A stretch of 64,000 nt of DNA, from the NCBI GenBank assembly GCA_028282725.1, contig JANQHF010000010.1, positions 1-64,000 on the forward strand, read 5' to 3'. Source of the stretch: Saprospiraceae bacterium. Lineage in GTDB: Bacteria > Bacteroidota > Bacteroidia > Chitinophagales > Saprospiraceae. Below, piece after piece: positions 8,925-16,977 of this stretch. Both the position numbers and the translations under genes were made by a program. Positions within the stretch are counted from its first letter, which is position 1. Every line of letters starts with the position of its first letter. Below the pieces are notes generated by a model, which ran no database searches, had not been told where the DNA came from, and worked only from the letters and a program-made list of their open reading frames with translations.

Positions 8925-10097
8925 ATGATCAAAATGAAGAAAATCATCAATTCACTGGTATTCCTCTTTGTAATGTCGAATCTTCTTTCACAGGGAATCA
9001 TATTTTATGACGGAGGATTTGAGCAGGCAATATTGAAAGCCCAACAGGAAGAGAAGTTGATATTTGTCGATGCTTATGCAACCTGGTGTGGGCCATGCAA
9101 GCGAATGGCCAAAAACGTTTTCCCGGATAAATCTGTCGGTGCATACTACAATGATCATTTCATTTCTTTGAAAATTGACATGGAAAAACCTGCCGGACGT
9201 GAATTTGCCCGGCAATTTCCCGTATCCGCATATCCAACCTTATTTTATATAAATGAAAAAGGCGAGCTCCTTAAAAAAGTCATTGGTGGTAAAAATGCAG
9301 AGCAGTTTCTGTCACTAGGCAAAAGTGTAGCTGACTCTTATGACAGAAGTGGAGAGCTCGAGAAACTATATAATGAAGGTGTACGTGATTATGAATTGGT
9401 CTTGAAATATATAAAAGCTCTGAACAATGCCAACAAGTCAAGTCTGAAGGTATCCAATGACTTTCTCAGAAAAAGTGATCATCTTTCTAAAAACCAAAAA
9501 GCTACCTTCATAGCTGAAGCATTGGTCAGTGCGGACTCGAGGATTTTCGATCTTTTTATCGACAATAAAAAAGAAATAAAGGAGATTATAGGAGAAGATC
9601 TCTACAAAGAGAAAATAGAGGACGCCTGCTGGAAAACGCTTCAAAATGCAATTGACTTTGAGTCAACTATGCTCCTCGACGATGCCAAGCTTAAGATGAA
9701 AAATCACCTGAGTGATCAATACAAGATATTTGCATATTCGGCGGACTATGAATTCGCAAAAGCCAATGCAAATATTTCGATGTTGAATTCTTCATCCCTT
9801 GCTCTGGCAAAGTACATTGGAGAAAAGGATCACGAAAAACTTCACGACATGTGCAACGAATTGTTTTTGTACAAATCGATAGATCCTTCAATTTTGGAAT
9901 CATCTGAGACCATTGCAAAAATGGCCAGTGAAAAATCCGAAAGACCGGAATATATGTTGACATATTCCAAAATTCTTCATGCAAATAATAAAACAAAAAA
10001 AGCAATAAAAACTGCTCGCAATGCTCTGATCATCTCAGACAATCCTCGGGAAAAGGATGTTATCCAGGAATGGATAGAATCTATTGAGACACAGTAG
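8925..10097 (+). CDS. Exported thioredoxin-fold protein with long C-terminal region
   Basis: This 390-aa protein has an N-terminal signal peptide (about 1-23, ending near SQG). The thioredoxin domain follows at about 25-130, with the active site W54-C55-G-P-C58 and cis-proline P104 (AYPTLF), so it should be redox-active in the periplasm. The remaining 250 residues are helical and charged with no domain I recognise. A tail around 335-390 may be TPR-like (repeated helix pairs including KTKKAIKTARNAL). The gene is followed 13 bases later by a paralogue. A second ATG lies three codons downstream of the chosen start. Confidence 0.85.
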   Translation: MIKMKKIINSLVFLFVMSNLLSQGIIFYDGGFEQAILKAQQEEKLIFVDAYATWCGPCKRMAKNVFPDKSVGAYYNDHFISLKIDMEKPAGREFARQFPVSAYPTLFYINEKGELLKKVIGGKNAEQFLSLGKSVADSYDRSGELEKLYNEGVRDYELVLKYIKALNNANKSSLKVSNDFLRKSDHLSKNQKATFIAEALVSADSRIFDLFIDNKKEIKEIIGEDLYKEKIEDACWKTLQNAIDFESTMLLDDAKLKMKNHLSDQYKIFAYSADYEFAKANANISMLNSSSLALAKYIGEKDHEKLHDMCNELFLYKSIDPSILESSETIAKMASEKSERPEYMLTYSKILHANNKTKKAIKTARNALIISDNPREKDVIQEWIESIETQ

Positions 10098-10110
10098 TCA
10101 CTTACTCTAA

Positions 10111-11034
10111 ATGCTTAAGACTTTATTTTTTACAATTTCATTTGCATTTGTATACATTGACCTGACAGCATCAGGTATTAATTTCCTCGATATCAATATT
10201 GAGTCTGCACAGTCTTTAGCAACGAAGGAAAACAAATTAATATTCATAAGCACTTACGCGTCCTGGTGTGCCCCATGCAAAAAGATGGATGACACTTTTC
10301 TAATTTCAAATGTCGCTTCCTTTTACAACGACCATTTTATAAGTGTTCAGGTGGATATGGAAGAAGAAAAAGCTTATCGATTTGCTTCTGAATACAATAT
10401 TGTTTTTTTACCCACCTTATTGATTCTCGATCCTTCGGGAAATATATTGTCCAAAATTGAGAGCCCCATTAGTGCTGAACAGTTGATAGAAGTCGGACAG
10501 GAATCTCTGAGAGGAACAAGAACACAGAATTATATGGGCTCTCTCGCCAGCACACCATTTTCAAATAAACAAAATGCGGTTACTGATTATAATCCTGAAG
10601 ACAAGGAAGAAGTTATCTATGTTTATGATCCACGTGCTTCGAGCGCCCGTCCAAGGATCATGTATCACGAAGCATATTTACATCTGCAATTAATGGATGG
10701 CAAACATCAAAGAGTAGTAAAAAAATATTTATCTACCCAGGATGATTGGACCACCGAGGAGAATGTAAGATTCATATTCGATTTTCTTCAAGACGTAAAT
10801 TCTGATCTTTTCAAATTTGTAATTGAAAATAAACATCGTTTTTATGATGTAATGGGAAGGCAAAAAGTGGATCATACCATTTCTATACTGATAGACCAAC
10901 GGCTCCATCAAGGATTTCCCGGATCTGAAATGGAAGAGATCGTCCGGTTATTTACTTATTTGGATGCAACTAATGCGCAAAAGCTTGCCGACAGATATTT
11001 TTATAAACGGTCACTCAATCAAAAAGTTGAATAG
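10111..11034 (+). CDS. Exported thioredoxin-fold protein, paralogue of the preceding gene
   Basis: This 307-aa protein has a signal peptide (about 1-20) and a thioredoxin domain (about 24-130) with W52-C53-A-P-C56 and cis-proline P101. The FYNDHFISVQVDME stretch is nearly the same as YYNDHFISLKIDME in the upstream gene, so the pair looks like a tandem duplication. The C-terminal half (about 150-307) is shorter and unrelated by eye to the first paralogue's tail. The Cys-Ala-Pro-Cys centre suggests a different redox potential from the Cys-Gly-Pro-Cys of its neighbour. The 13-base gap implies one operon. Confidence 0.85.
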   Translation: MLKTLFFTISFAFVYIDLTASGINFLDINIESAQSLATKENKLIFISTYASWCAPCKKMDDTFLISNVASFYNDHFISVQVDMEEEKAYRFASEYNIVFLPTLLILDPSGNILSKIESPISAEQLIEVGQESLRGTRTQNYMGSLASTPFSNKQNAVTDYNPEDKEEVIYVYDPRASSARPRIMYHEAYLHLQLMDGKHQRVVKKYLSTQDDWTTEENVRFIFDFLQDVNSDLFKFVIENKHRFYDVMGRQKVDHTISILIDQRLHQGFPGSEMEEIVRLFTYLDATNAQKLADRYFYKRSLNQKVE

Positions 11035-11146
11035 CCTGCATTGTTAAGTCCTTTCCGCATAGTGATCAGGTCAATGATAAGACCTCGGTAGTTAGCTTCG
11101 CCAATTCAGAAGAACTCATTTTAGCCTTGGTATGACATCTGCAATT

Positions 11147-11890
11147 CTATAATTGAATCGGACTATTGTCGAGTCCCAGTTCATTCCAGGTATTACCTCC
11201 ACGGATATTGGTTATTTCTAATTTAAGAGCGCCAATATTTCCTTGGTGAAATGAAGAAACTTTCGCACCTCCTGTTATGGTTTGCCATTTTTCCCAAGAT
11301 GTATAGACTCCCCCTATAGGAATTATCTTAACCCACATTTTATACCCGGAGGGTAGTCCGCTTTCGTCGAGGAACCATAAATATGAGTCTCCCGGGGTAA
11401 CACCTCCAGATTCATATGTCACCAATAAACCGGTTTTGCCATCCTCATCTTCAGCAATTTTTAATGATGTTCCGGGATCTCGAATCTTAAAAGGTGCTGC
11501 TAACCAAAACATATCATTACACCAATAATTCCAGGCGGTTTGAATGGCTTTTGACAACTTTGATCCCTCTAGCAATTGACCTCTTTTATAGGCAATTCCC
11601 TGTATCTCGTCTGGATCCAGGTGCACCTCGTAATCGTCCCACTTTACGAGAGCATCATTCTTTACCCGGTCCCATACATAATGATGTTGATCCCTAAAAG
11701 ACCACCCGATGTAAGCCAGGGTATCCCATGCTTCTTTATTAACTGCTTGCAGCATCCGCTGTGCCAATTCTTCGGCATTTTGTCCATCGTTAATTTGTGG
11801 CCGGGGCTCATGATATGCAATTCGAATCACCAATATGATAACCAATAGTACCAATATCAATGCACCCATCACATAGAAAATCTTCTTCAT
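11147..11890 (-). CDS. Membrane-anchored protein of unknown function
   Basis: This 247-aa protein has one N-terminal membrane segment (residues 4-24) and a predicted extracytoplasmic domain. I do not recognise the family with confidence. The pattern of aromatic-rich beta strands, with WLAAPFKIRDPGTSL, then VTPGDSYLWFLDESGLPSGY, is reminiscent of LolA/DUF6503-like lipoprotein-carrier folds. That is a weak, by-eye resemblance. Its start overlaps the end of the upstream glycosyltransferase by 4 bases (ATGA type), so it belongs to the polysaccharide operon and is its last gene. Confidence 0.7.
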   Translation of the reverse strand: MKKIFYVMGALILVLLVIILVIRIAYHEPRPQINDGQNAEELAQRMLQAVNKEAWDTLAYIGWSFRDQHHYVWDRVKNDALVKWDDYEVHLDPDEIQGIAYKRGQLLEGSKLSKAIQTAWNYWCNDMFWLAAPFKIRDPGTSLKIAEDEDGKTGLLVTYESGGVTPGDSYLWFLDESGLPSGYKMWVKIIPIGGVYTSWEKWQTITGGAKVSSFHQGNIGALKLEITNIRGGNTWNELGLDNSPIQL

Positions 11891-13023
11891 TTTATTGATT
11901 TATTCAGATTCAAAAATAAATTTTTGATATTGATGATTGCACTGTCCCACAGCTCATATAATTCCTCAGTAACTGCTTGAGCCATTATTTTCTTTTCAGC
12001 AACATCAGAATGGGATAAGTTCTCTAAAAACAACATTGCAGCATCCGGTGTATCAAATATCCAACCTGCTTTCTGAATATAGTTCCAGGTGTCACTTTGA
12101 TTACTACCTAAGAACAAAATACAACAATATTGCTCTACGGCCGTCAGTGCCTTTGACGGGACACATATGTGTGTCCAATCATTCTTCAGGGATACTATTT
12201 GAATATCTATGAATTTGAAATATTGAATTGGTACATGCTCCAGAAGGACTACATTTTCAAAACCTTCGAGTGACTTGATCAATCTTTTCGATTTAGAACC
12301 ATAGCAGGATAATACAAATTTGAATTTCTCAGTATCCAGATTGCGGATCAATTGTACAATAGCTTTTTTATCATGAGCTTCTCCAATGCTGCCGATATAT
12401 CCAAGGGTGATTTTATCTTCATCATGCCATTCCGGTATGCTATTGGATTCTACACTTTTATGAGCTTTTGGAAATTGCAAGCCGACAGGTATAATACAGC
12501 TCAGGGCATCACTAAAGTAAGTTTCGCGTACATAGTTTCTTTGGTGCTTCCCTAGCGAAATAAATGCATTGGGTGGATTCTTACGGAGGACTTTCTGATA
12601 AGATTGTACGAGACTGTTTAGCTTCCCTACCAATTGATTCGCCACAAAAGCCTCGGGGTATAAGTCCATCGTCCATAGAATCCATCTTTTGTTGTCCAAT
12701 AATTTGCATGCCCAATAATTCAAGAATGGAGGATCGGTCATTATCAGGTACAAATCTGCCTTTATTTGAAGACCTCTCTTGATCAAATAATAACTTTCGA
12801 TAAAAGACGAGATCATCCTTACCAATTTCAATTTGCCGCTATACCAACTTTTAATCCTTTTTATGTTAGCCTCGTTTTGATACATACCAATGCTAACAAC
12901 CTGAATTTCGAAATGATGCTCAATTTGTATGACGTCAGCCAATCGTTTGGCATAGAAGCCTGTGGCCCCGGGTTCCGGAGGGTAATTCCTGTTGATTATG
13001 CAAATCTTAACCTTGGGTGTCAC
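11887..13023 (-). CDS. Glycosyltransferase, GT4 family (WcaI-like)
   Basis: This 378-aa GT-B glycosyltransferase is likely to add a sugar to a lipid-linked glycan at the inner membrane. The N-terminal domain begins VKICIINRNYPPEPGATGFY, typical of the colanic-acid WcaI-like group. The C-terminal Rossmann domain begins about residue 203 (ITLGYIGSIGEAHDKKA). The usual E-x7-E donor motif is not obvious. Donor and acceptor are unknown. It overlaps the upstream glycosyltransferase by 17 bases and the downstream gene by 4, so expression is tightly coupled. Confidence 0.85.
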   Translation of the reverse strand: MTPKVKICIINRNYPPEPGATGFYAKRLADVIQIEHHFEIQVVSIGMYQNEANIKRIKSWYSGKLKLVRMISSFIESYYLIKRGLQIKADLYLIMTDPPFLNYWACKLLDNKRWILWTMDLYPEAFVANQLVGKLNSLVQSYQKVLRKNPPNAFISLGKHQRNYVRETYFSDALSCIIPVGLQFPKAHKSVESNSIPEWHDEDKITLGYIGSIGEAHDKKAIVQLIRNLDTEKFKFVLSCYGSKSKRLIKSLEGFENVVLLEHVPIQYFKFIDIQIVSLKNDWTHICVPSKALTAVEQYCCILFLGSNQSDTWNYIQKAGWIFDTPDAAMLFLENLSHSDVAEKKIMAQAVTEELYELWDSAIINIKNLFLNLNKSIK

Positions 13024-14131
13024 CTAGTAATTCAGAATAAAAACGAATATAGCTTTTAGATATAGATTCTCCATTAAAGCAGGCTTTTGCAGCACTTCTG
13101 GCATTTATAGACTTTTCTGAATATTGATCATTTGATAACGAAACAAGCTTTTCACAAAGATTGGCAAGAGCCTCTGGTGTAAACTCTTCCGATATAAAAC
13201 CACAATCATAATCCTCCATAATCCGCCGTACATCGCCTACGTCGGTACTGATGACCGGCATTCCTGATGCCATGGCTTGCCAGATCGCTATTGGACTGGA
13301 TTCGTGATGAGACGAACAAATATAAAAATCGTATTGACCGAGCAAATCTCCGTCTATGGTCTGAAAACCTTTGAAATTGACGTTGCGAAGAGCTAATTTT
13401 TCTTTTAATCTCTTCAAAGACAAATAGTATCCTTGCTGAGTTTTCAAGATCGGGCCAACGATGTCGAAGATATATTTTTGCGTGTCCAGGTTTGATATCG
13501 TTCCCATTAACAATTCCAGTCCCTTATTTCGATTAATATATCCAATCGTCAATACCCTGAAACGACTCTTGCGATTATTTCTTTCTTTATAATCAATTTT
13601 GTTTAAATCGACCGGTGCCGGGATGACTACAGATTGCTGTTCTGTGCTGATATTAGATGATCGTTCATAGTAAGAACGAGAAGCATTTGAAGCATAAATA
13701 AATCCATTGGCCAAATTTGACAGAACTGTAAATGCCCGCCGGATAATCCAGGGTTGTCTTGTATCATTCATATGCCAGACAATTCTTTTGTTGCAAATCC
13801 TGCCGGCGACGATTCCTTTAATTTGGCTCGAGGAATTGACGTGAACTATATCGGGGTTGGCCTCCTTTATGACCTTTCGAATTCGAAACAGATCAGGTAT
13901 GAAAGTGAAAAGATATTGAAGAGAGCCCCAAAAGGTCTTTGACATTTTGTGGATATTCACAACGCGATATTCAATTCTATTGTGCTCAAGTGCATTCTGA
14001 AATCGTTCCCCTTCATATGGACATAAAACGATTGTTTTGACTTGTCTTTCAATCATTTTTGCAATCTGGATAATTCTGAATAACGCACCACCACCACGTC
14101 CGTCTTCTATTATGACGAGCACCTTAATCAT
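13007..14131 (-). CDS. Glycosyltransferase, GT4 family
   Basis: This 374-aa GT-B enzyme of surface-polysaccharide synthesis has an N-terminal acceptor domain (starting VLVIIEDGRGGGALFRI). The donor domain starts near 195 (FRVLTIGYINRNKGLELLM) and carries the GT4 signature around SSHHESSPIAIWQAMASGMPVI (about 275-297), with the glutamate before SP placed as in the E-x7-E motif. Then comes STDVGDVRRI. It overlaps the sulfotransferase gene by 8 bases at its start and the next glycosyltransferase by 17 bases at its end. Confidence 0.88.
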   Translation of the reverse strand: MIKVLVIIEDGRGGGALFRIIQIAKMIERQVKTIVLCPYEGERFQNALEHNRIEYRVVNIHKMSKTFWGSLQYLFTFIPDLFRIRKVIKEANPDIVHVNSSSQIKGIVAGRICNKRIVWHMNDTRQPWIIRRAFTVLSNLANGFIYASNASRSYYERSSNISTEQQSVVIPAPVDLNKIDYKERNNRKSRFRVLTIGYINRNKGLELLMGTISNLDTQKYIFDIVGPILKTQQGYYLSLKRLKEKLALRNVNFKGFQTIDGDLLGQYDFYICSSHHESSPIAIWQAMASGMPVISTDVGDVRRIMEDYDCGFISEEFTPEALANLCEKLVSLSNDQYSEKSINARSAAKACFNGESISKSYIRFYSELLGDTQG

Positions 14132-14885
14132 ATTTCAAATAATTCATGGCACCTCTATGAAGTTGATTGAATACCGATAAAGCATCCTCACTAAAATAGT
14201 TTTGCCAATCGCCGGCAATTCCCTTTCTTATAAACTGACTCTCCGGTTTTCCTTCTAAGGATTTTTTCAAATTTTCAAAACTATATTTTTCAATCACTCT
14301 ATCCAGTTCGATTTTTGGAATAAAATGATACCAATCCGCAATTCTCATTAATTCATCTTTAGCCCGATGCAGTAAGTCTTCATATTTAACCAGGAGAATA
14401 GAATCATCCTCAACCTTATAACTAAAGACATGGTCTGACCACGAGATCCTGGTATTTGAAATTTTATATTGTTCGGAAAAGATCTTAATGAATTTCGGCA
14501 GGTGTGTCCGAATATTTTCGGGATCTGGAATTTTCATCTTTTTGAGCCATTGCTCAATGAGTGGTTTTGGAGTACTTGCAGTATGCAACAAGAAATGGAA
14601 ATATGCAGATATCATGACATCTCTTCCATCCCTTACCAAATAAATGGTCTTGTACCGTGTTGGTCCCTTGTAATGGCTCTGATAAATGCACCTTCTTAAT
14701 CTCCAGAACTCGTTTCTGGGATATGGAAGTTCAAACATTTCAGCAAGCATCCGGCACAACCATGTACCTCCTGATTTTGGAAATTCGGCCACCCTGATAT
14801 TGTCGGTCAGAGATTGGCAATAATGCCAAACAACGTATTGTTGCAATGCCCCAATTTTGACAGACACTCGATTTCTCTTCTCCAT
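14124..14885 (-). CDS. PAPS-dependent sulfotransferase
   Basis: This 253-aa cytoplasmic enzyme transfers sulfate from PAPS. The 5'-phosphosulfate loop is FPKSGGTWLCRML (about 36-48). The 3'-phosphate site is IYLVRDGRDVMISAYFHF (about 80-97). The C-terminal signature RKGIAGDWQNYFS matches the RKGxxGDWKNxFT element of the Sulfotransfer_1 family. Its position between a GT2 and a GT4 glycosyltransferase gene indicates that the sulfated substrate is a surface glycan or its lipid-linked precursor. It has a 9-base gap from the upstream GT2 gene. Confidence 0.9.
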   Translation of the reverse strand: MEKRNRVSVKIGALQQYVVWHYCQSLTDNIRVAEFPKSGGTWLCRMLAEMFELPYPRNEFWRLRRCIYQSHYKGPTRYKTIYLVRDGRDVMISAYFHFLLHTASTPKPLIEQWLKKMKIPDPENIRTHLPKFIKIFSEQYKISNTRISWSDHVFSYKVEDDSILLVKYEDLLHRAKDELMRIADWYHFIPKIELDRVIEKYSFENLKKSLEGKPESQFIRKGIAGDWQNYFSEDALSVFNQLHRGAMNYLKYD

Positions 14886-14894
14886 TTCAATTAA

Positions 14895-15668
14895 TCAAAA
14901 TCTGTAAAAAGTCACTTTGGAGCTCAATAAAAATAGATCATATACTAACTGCGGCAAATAATTGAACACACTGTTTCGTCTTTTTAAATTTCTAAATTTT
15001 ACCTTCCAGTTTAAAATAGCATTTTTGATACTGAGCTTATCTTTTAAACTATAATAGAGTAATGGTTCCTGCAAGTTGTGAAAATGAACCCTATCATAAA
15101 TTCTATACCACAGGTCAGCATCTTCAGCCCATTTCAACGCAGGATCATACGTTCCATAGTTTTCAAATACTCTTCTTCTGATCATAACCGTGGGATGAAA
15201 TACCAATGGTTTTTTGAACACTCTTTCTGTTATTTGAGAATGATATTGAGGACATGTTTTGACTTCAGAATGTTTTCTTTTGGTATTTCTAATGAAAATT
15301 GCGGTACCAAGGATATCTATTTGACTATGATTCAGCATGAACTCATACTGCTTTTCCAATCGCTCCGGCAATGCAATATCGTCAGCATCCATTCTTGCTA
15401 TAAATTGCGCCTTGGATTGCTCGATTCCAATATTCAGTGAAGCAGCAAGCCCAATGTTTCTCGGGTTATGAATGAGTTTTATTCTATTATCTGTACTTTC
15501 GAATCCTTCTAATATTTCGTGTGTTTTATCTGTGCTGCCATCATTGACGATAATGAATTCAAATTGTCTGAAAGTCTGGTTTATGATACTTTCAACAGCT
15601 TGAGTTACCTTTGATTCTTCATTGTAACAAGACATGATGACTGAAATCTCCGATCTATTCAATTTCAC
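14895..15668 (-). CDS. Glycosyltransferase, GT2 family
   Basis: This GT-A enzyme opens with SVIMSCYNEESKVTQAVESI, the nucleotide-sugar-binding start of GT2 proteins. It has the metal-binding DXD-type motif in ARMDADDIALPERLEKQY and a later EDADLWYR block. The open frame extends back to an ATG at 15767, but that would add 33 unrelated residues and overlap the upstream gene by 113 bases. I chose the GTG at 15668 (257 aa), which leaves a 14-base overlap. A TTG at 15662 is also possible. Part of the six-gene polysaccharide operon. Confidence 0.87.
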   Translation of the reverse strand: MKLNRSEISVIMSCYNEESKVTQAVESIINQTFRQFEFIIVNDGSTDKTHEILEGFESTDNRIKLIHNPRNIGLAASLNIGIEQSKAQFIARMDADDIALPERLEKQYEFMLNHSQIDILGTAIFIRNTKRKHSEVKTCPQYHSQITERVFKKPLVFHPTVMIRRRVFENYGTYDPALKWAEDADLWYRIYDRVHFHNLQEPLLYYSLKDKLSIKNAILNWKVKFRNLKRRNSVFNYLPQLVYDLFLLSSKVTFYRF

Positions 15669-16902
15669 TGTGTTTGTTTTTAAAAATGGACAGCGAAATA
15701 ATTCCGGAGGACAAGCCAAAAAATATCCAATAATTGATGGAAAACATCGAATCTTCGCTGATTCCAAAAAACGTCATAAAACAGAAATAGAATAATATGG
15801 TCTTGTGGAATGGGCTCAATTGTTTTTGATATTTAATCGACCAATACAAGATTCTTGCAATTAAAAAAAAGTGAAGCCCGCCAAAAAACCATCCAAGGCT
15901 TCCAAATACATACACAACATCTGATTCGGGTGCAACCGGTACATAGTCCAATATTGCATTCACATCATAAAAGTGAGCAAATAATACCCTGCTATACGTT
16001 TCTGTATATACATGATATCCGCCGAGACCTACTCCAAACGGATAATTGTTCATAATATCAATCATATTCAGATAAGAGTAGAACCGGGTATTATAGATGA
16101 GACTGTAGACGTGGGAAAAATCAGAGAGGATCAACCATCCGATAAATACACTTCCAAGAAACAAAAGATGTATGGGCTTTCGTGCAACTGACCATAATAA
16201 CCCGCCGAATAGACCGATCACAAAACTCCGAATGCCAAATCCTGTGATCAAAATCAATAAAATAAGACCAATTCTCTTTGTCCAACCTCTCACCATGAAC
16301 AAGACGTAGCTCACCAAAAATCCCTGGAGGTAGCCATATCTTTGTTTCATAATACCATAATCATCCAAGGTCTGAACGAAGACCTCATTAAATTCCTGCA
16401 AATAATAGGAAAGAGAATTCTTGGTTAATATTTGAAAGGTGCAAAAAATAACAAGGATGAAAGCACAATACAAAATGGGCCGGATGGCAGTCCGGAATCT
16501 CCTTTCAAATGAATCTTCAACTCTTTGAACATAGAAGTGAAGTAAAAGAGCGATGGCCAAAAAAACTTCCTGATAAATCAACCAGACAGGATTGCCATAT
16601 GGTGTCACAAGAATATTAAAACCATAAATCAACATTAAAGTGTAGATAGGCCACCCGTTTCGCCACTGAGCCCTAAAGTGGCCGATCTTGGCAATCACAA
16701 CGGTAACGAGCATTGCTGTTCCCAGGTAATTGATAAAATTGAATGCATCACCCCCCGTATTATTGACTTGTGTCTCAAATCCCAGGGCTTGAGATAGATA
16801 GTAATTAAAATTGGTCAGGCGCAACAGACCAATACATATGAAAAAGTTAACAATACCTAGTCTAAGATATCGGTGTTGTGAAATTCTGGTGCTCTTCAAC
16901 AA
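15655..16902 (-). CDS. Polytopic membrane protein, O-antigen polymerase/ligase-like
   Basis: This 415-aa protein has roughly ten hydrophobic segments spread over its length and a large extracytoplasmic loop in the last third (about 280-330, with NYPFGVGLGGYHVYTETYS). That topology and the FGVGLGGY-type loop are typical of Wzy polymerases and WaaL ligases. Sequence alone does not separate polymerase from ligase. It is the first gene of the reverse-strand polysaccharide operon and is divergent from dnaX. A near-consensus TATCTTCG box lies in the 75-base gap upstream, with one mismatch to TAnnTTTG. Confidence 0.8.
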   Translation of the reverse strand: MLKSTRISQHRYLRLGIVNFFICIGLLRLTNFNYYLSQALGFETQVNNTGGDAFNFINYLGTAMLVTVVIAKIGHFRAQWRNGWPIYTLMLIYGFNILVTPYGNPVWLIYQEVFLAIALLLHFYVQRVEDSFERRFRTAIRPILYCAFILVIFCTFQILTKNSLSYYLQEFNEVFVQTLDDYGIMKQRYGYLQGFLVSYVLFMVRGWTKRIGLILLILITGFGIRSFVIGLFGGLLWSVARKPIHLLFLGSVFIGWLILSDFSHVYSLIYNTRFYSYLNMIDIMNNYPFGVGLGGYHVYTETYSRVLFAHFYDVNAILDYVPVAPESDVVYVFGSLGWFFGGLHFFLIARILYWSIKYQKQLSPFHKTILFYFCFMTFFGISEDSMFSINYWIFFGLSSGIISLSIFKNKHSEIE

Positions 16903-16977
16903 GAATGTTTGAACTCAATTTGATACGAAGATAAGATTGTCTGAATATTGCCTTGATAATTCGTAATATCGCAACAT

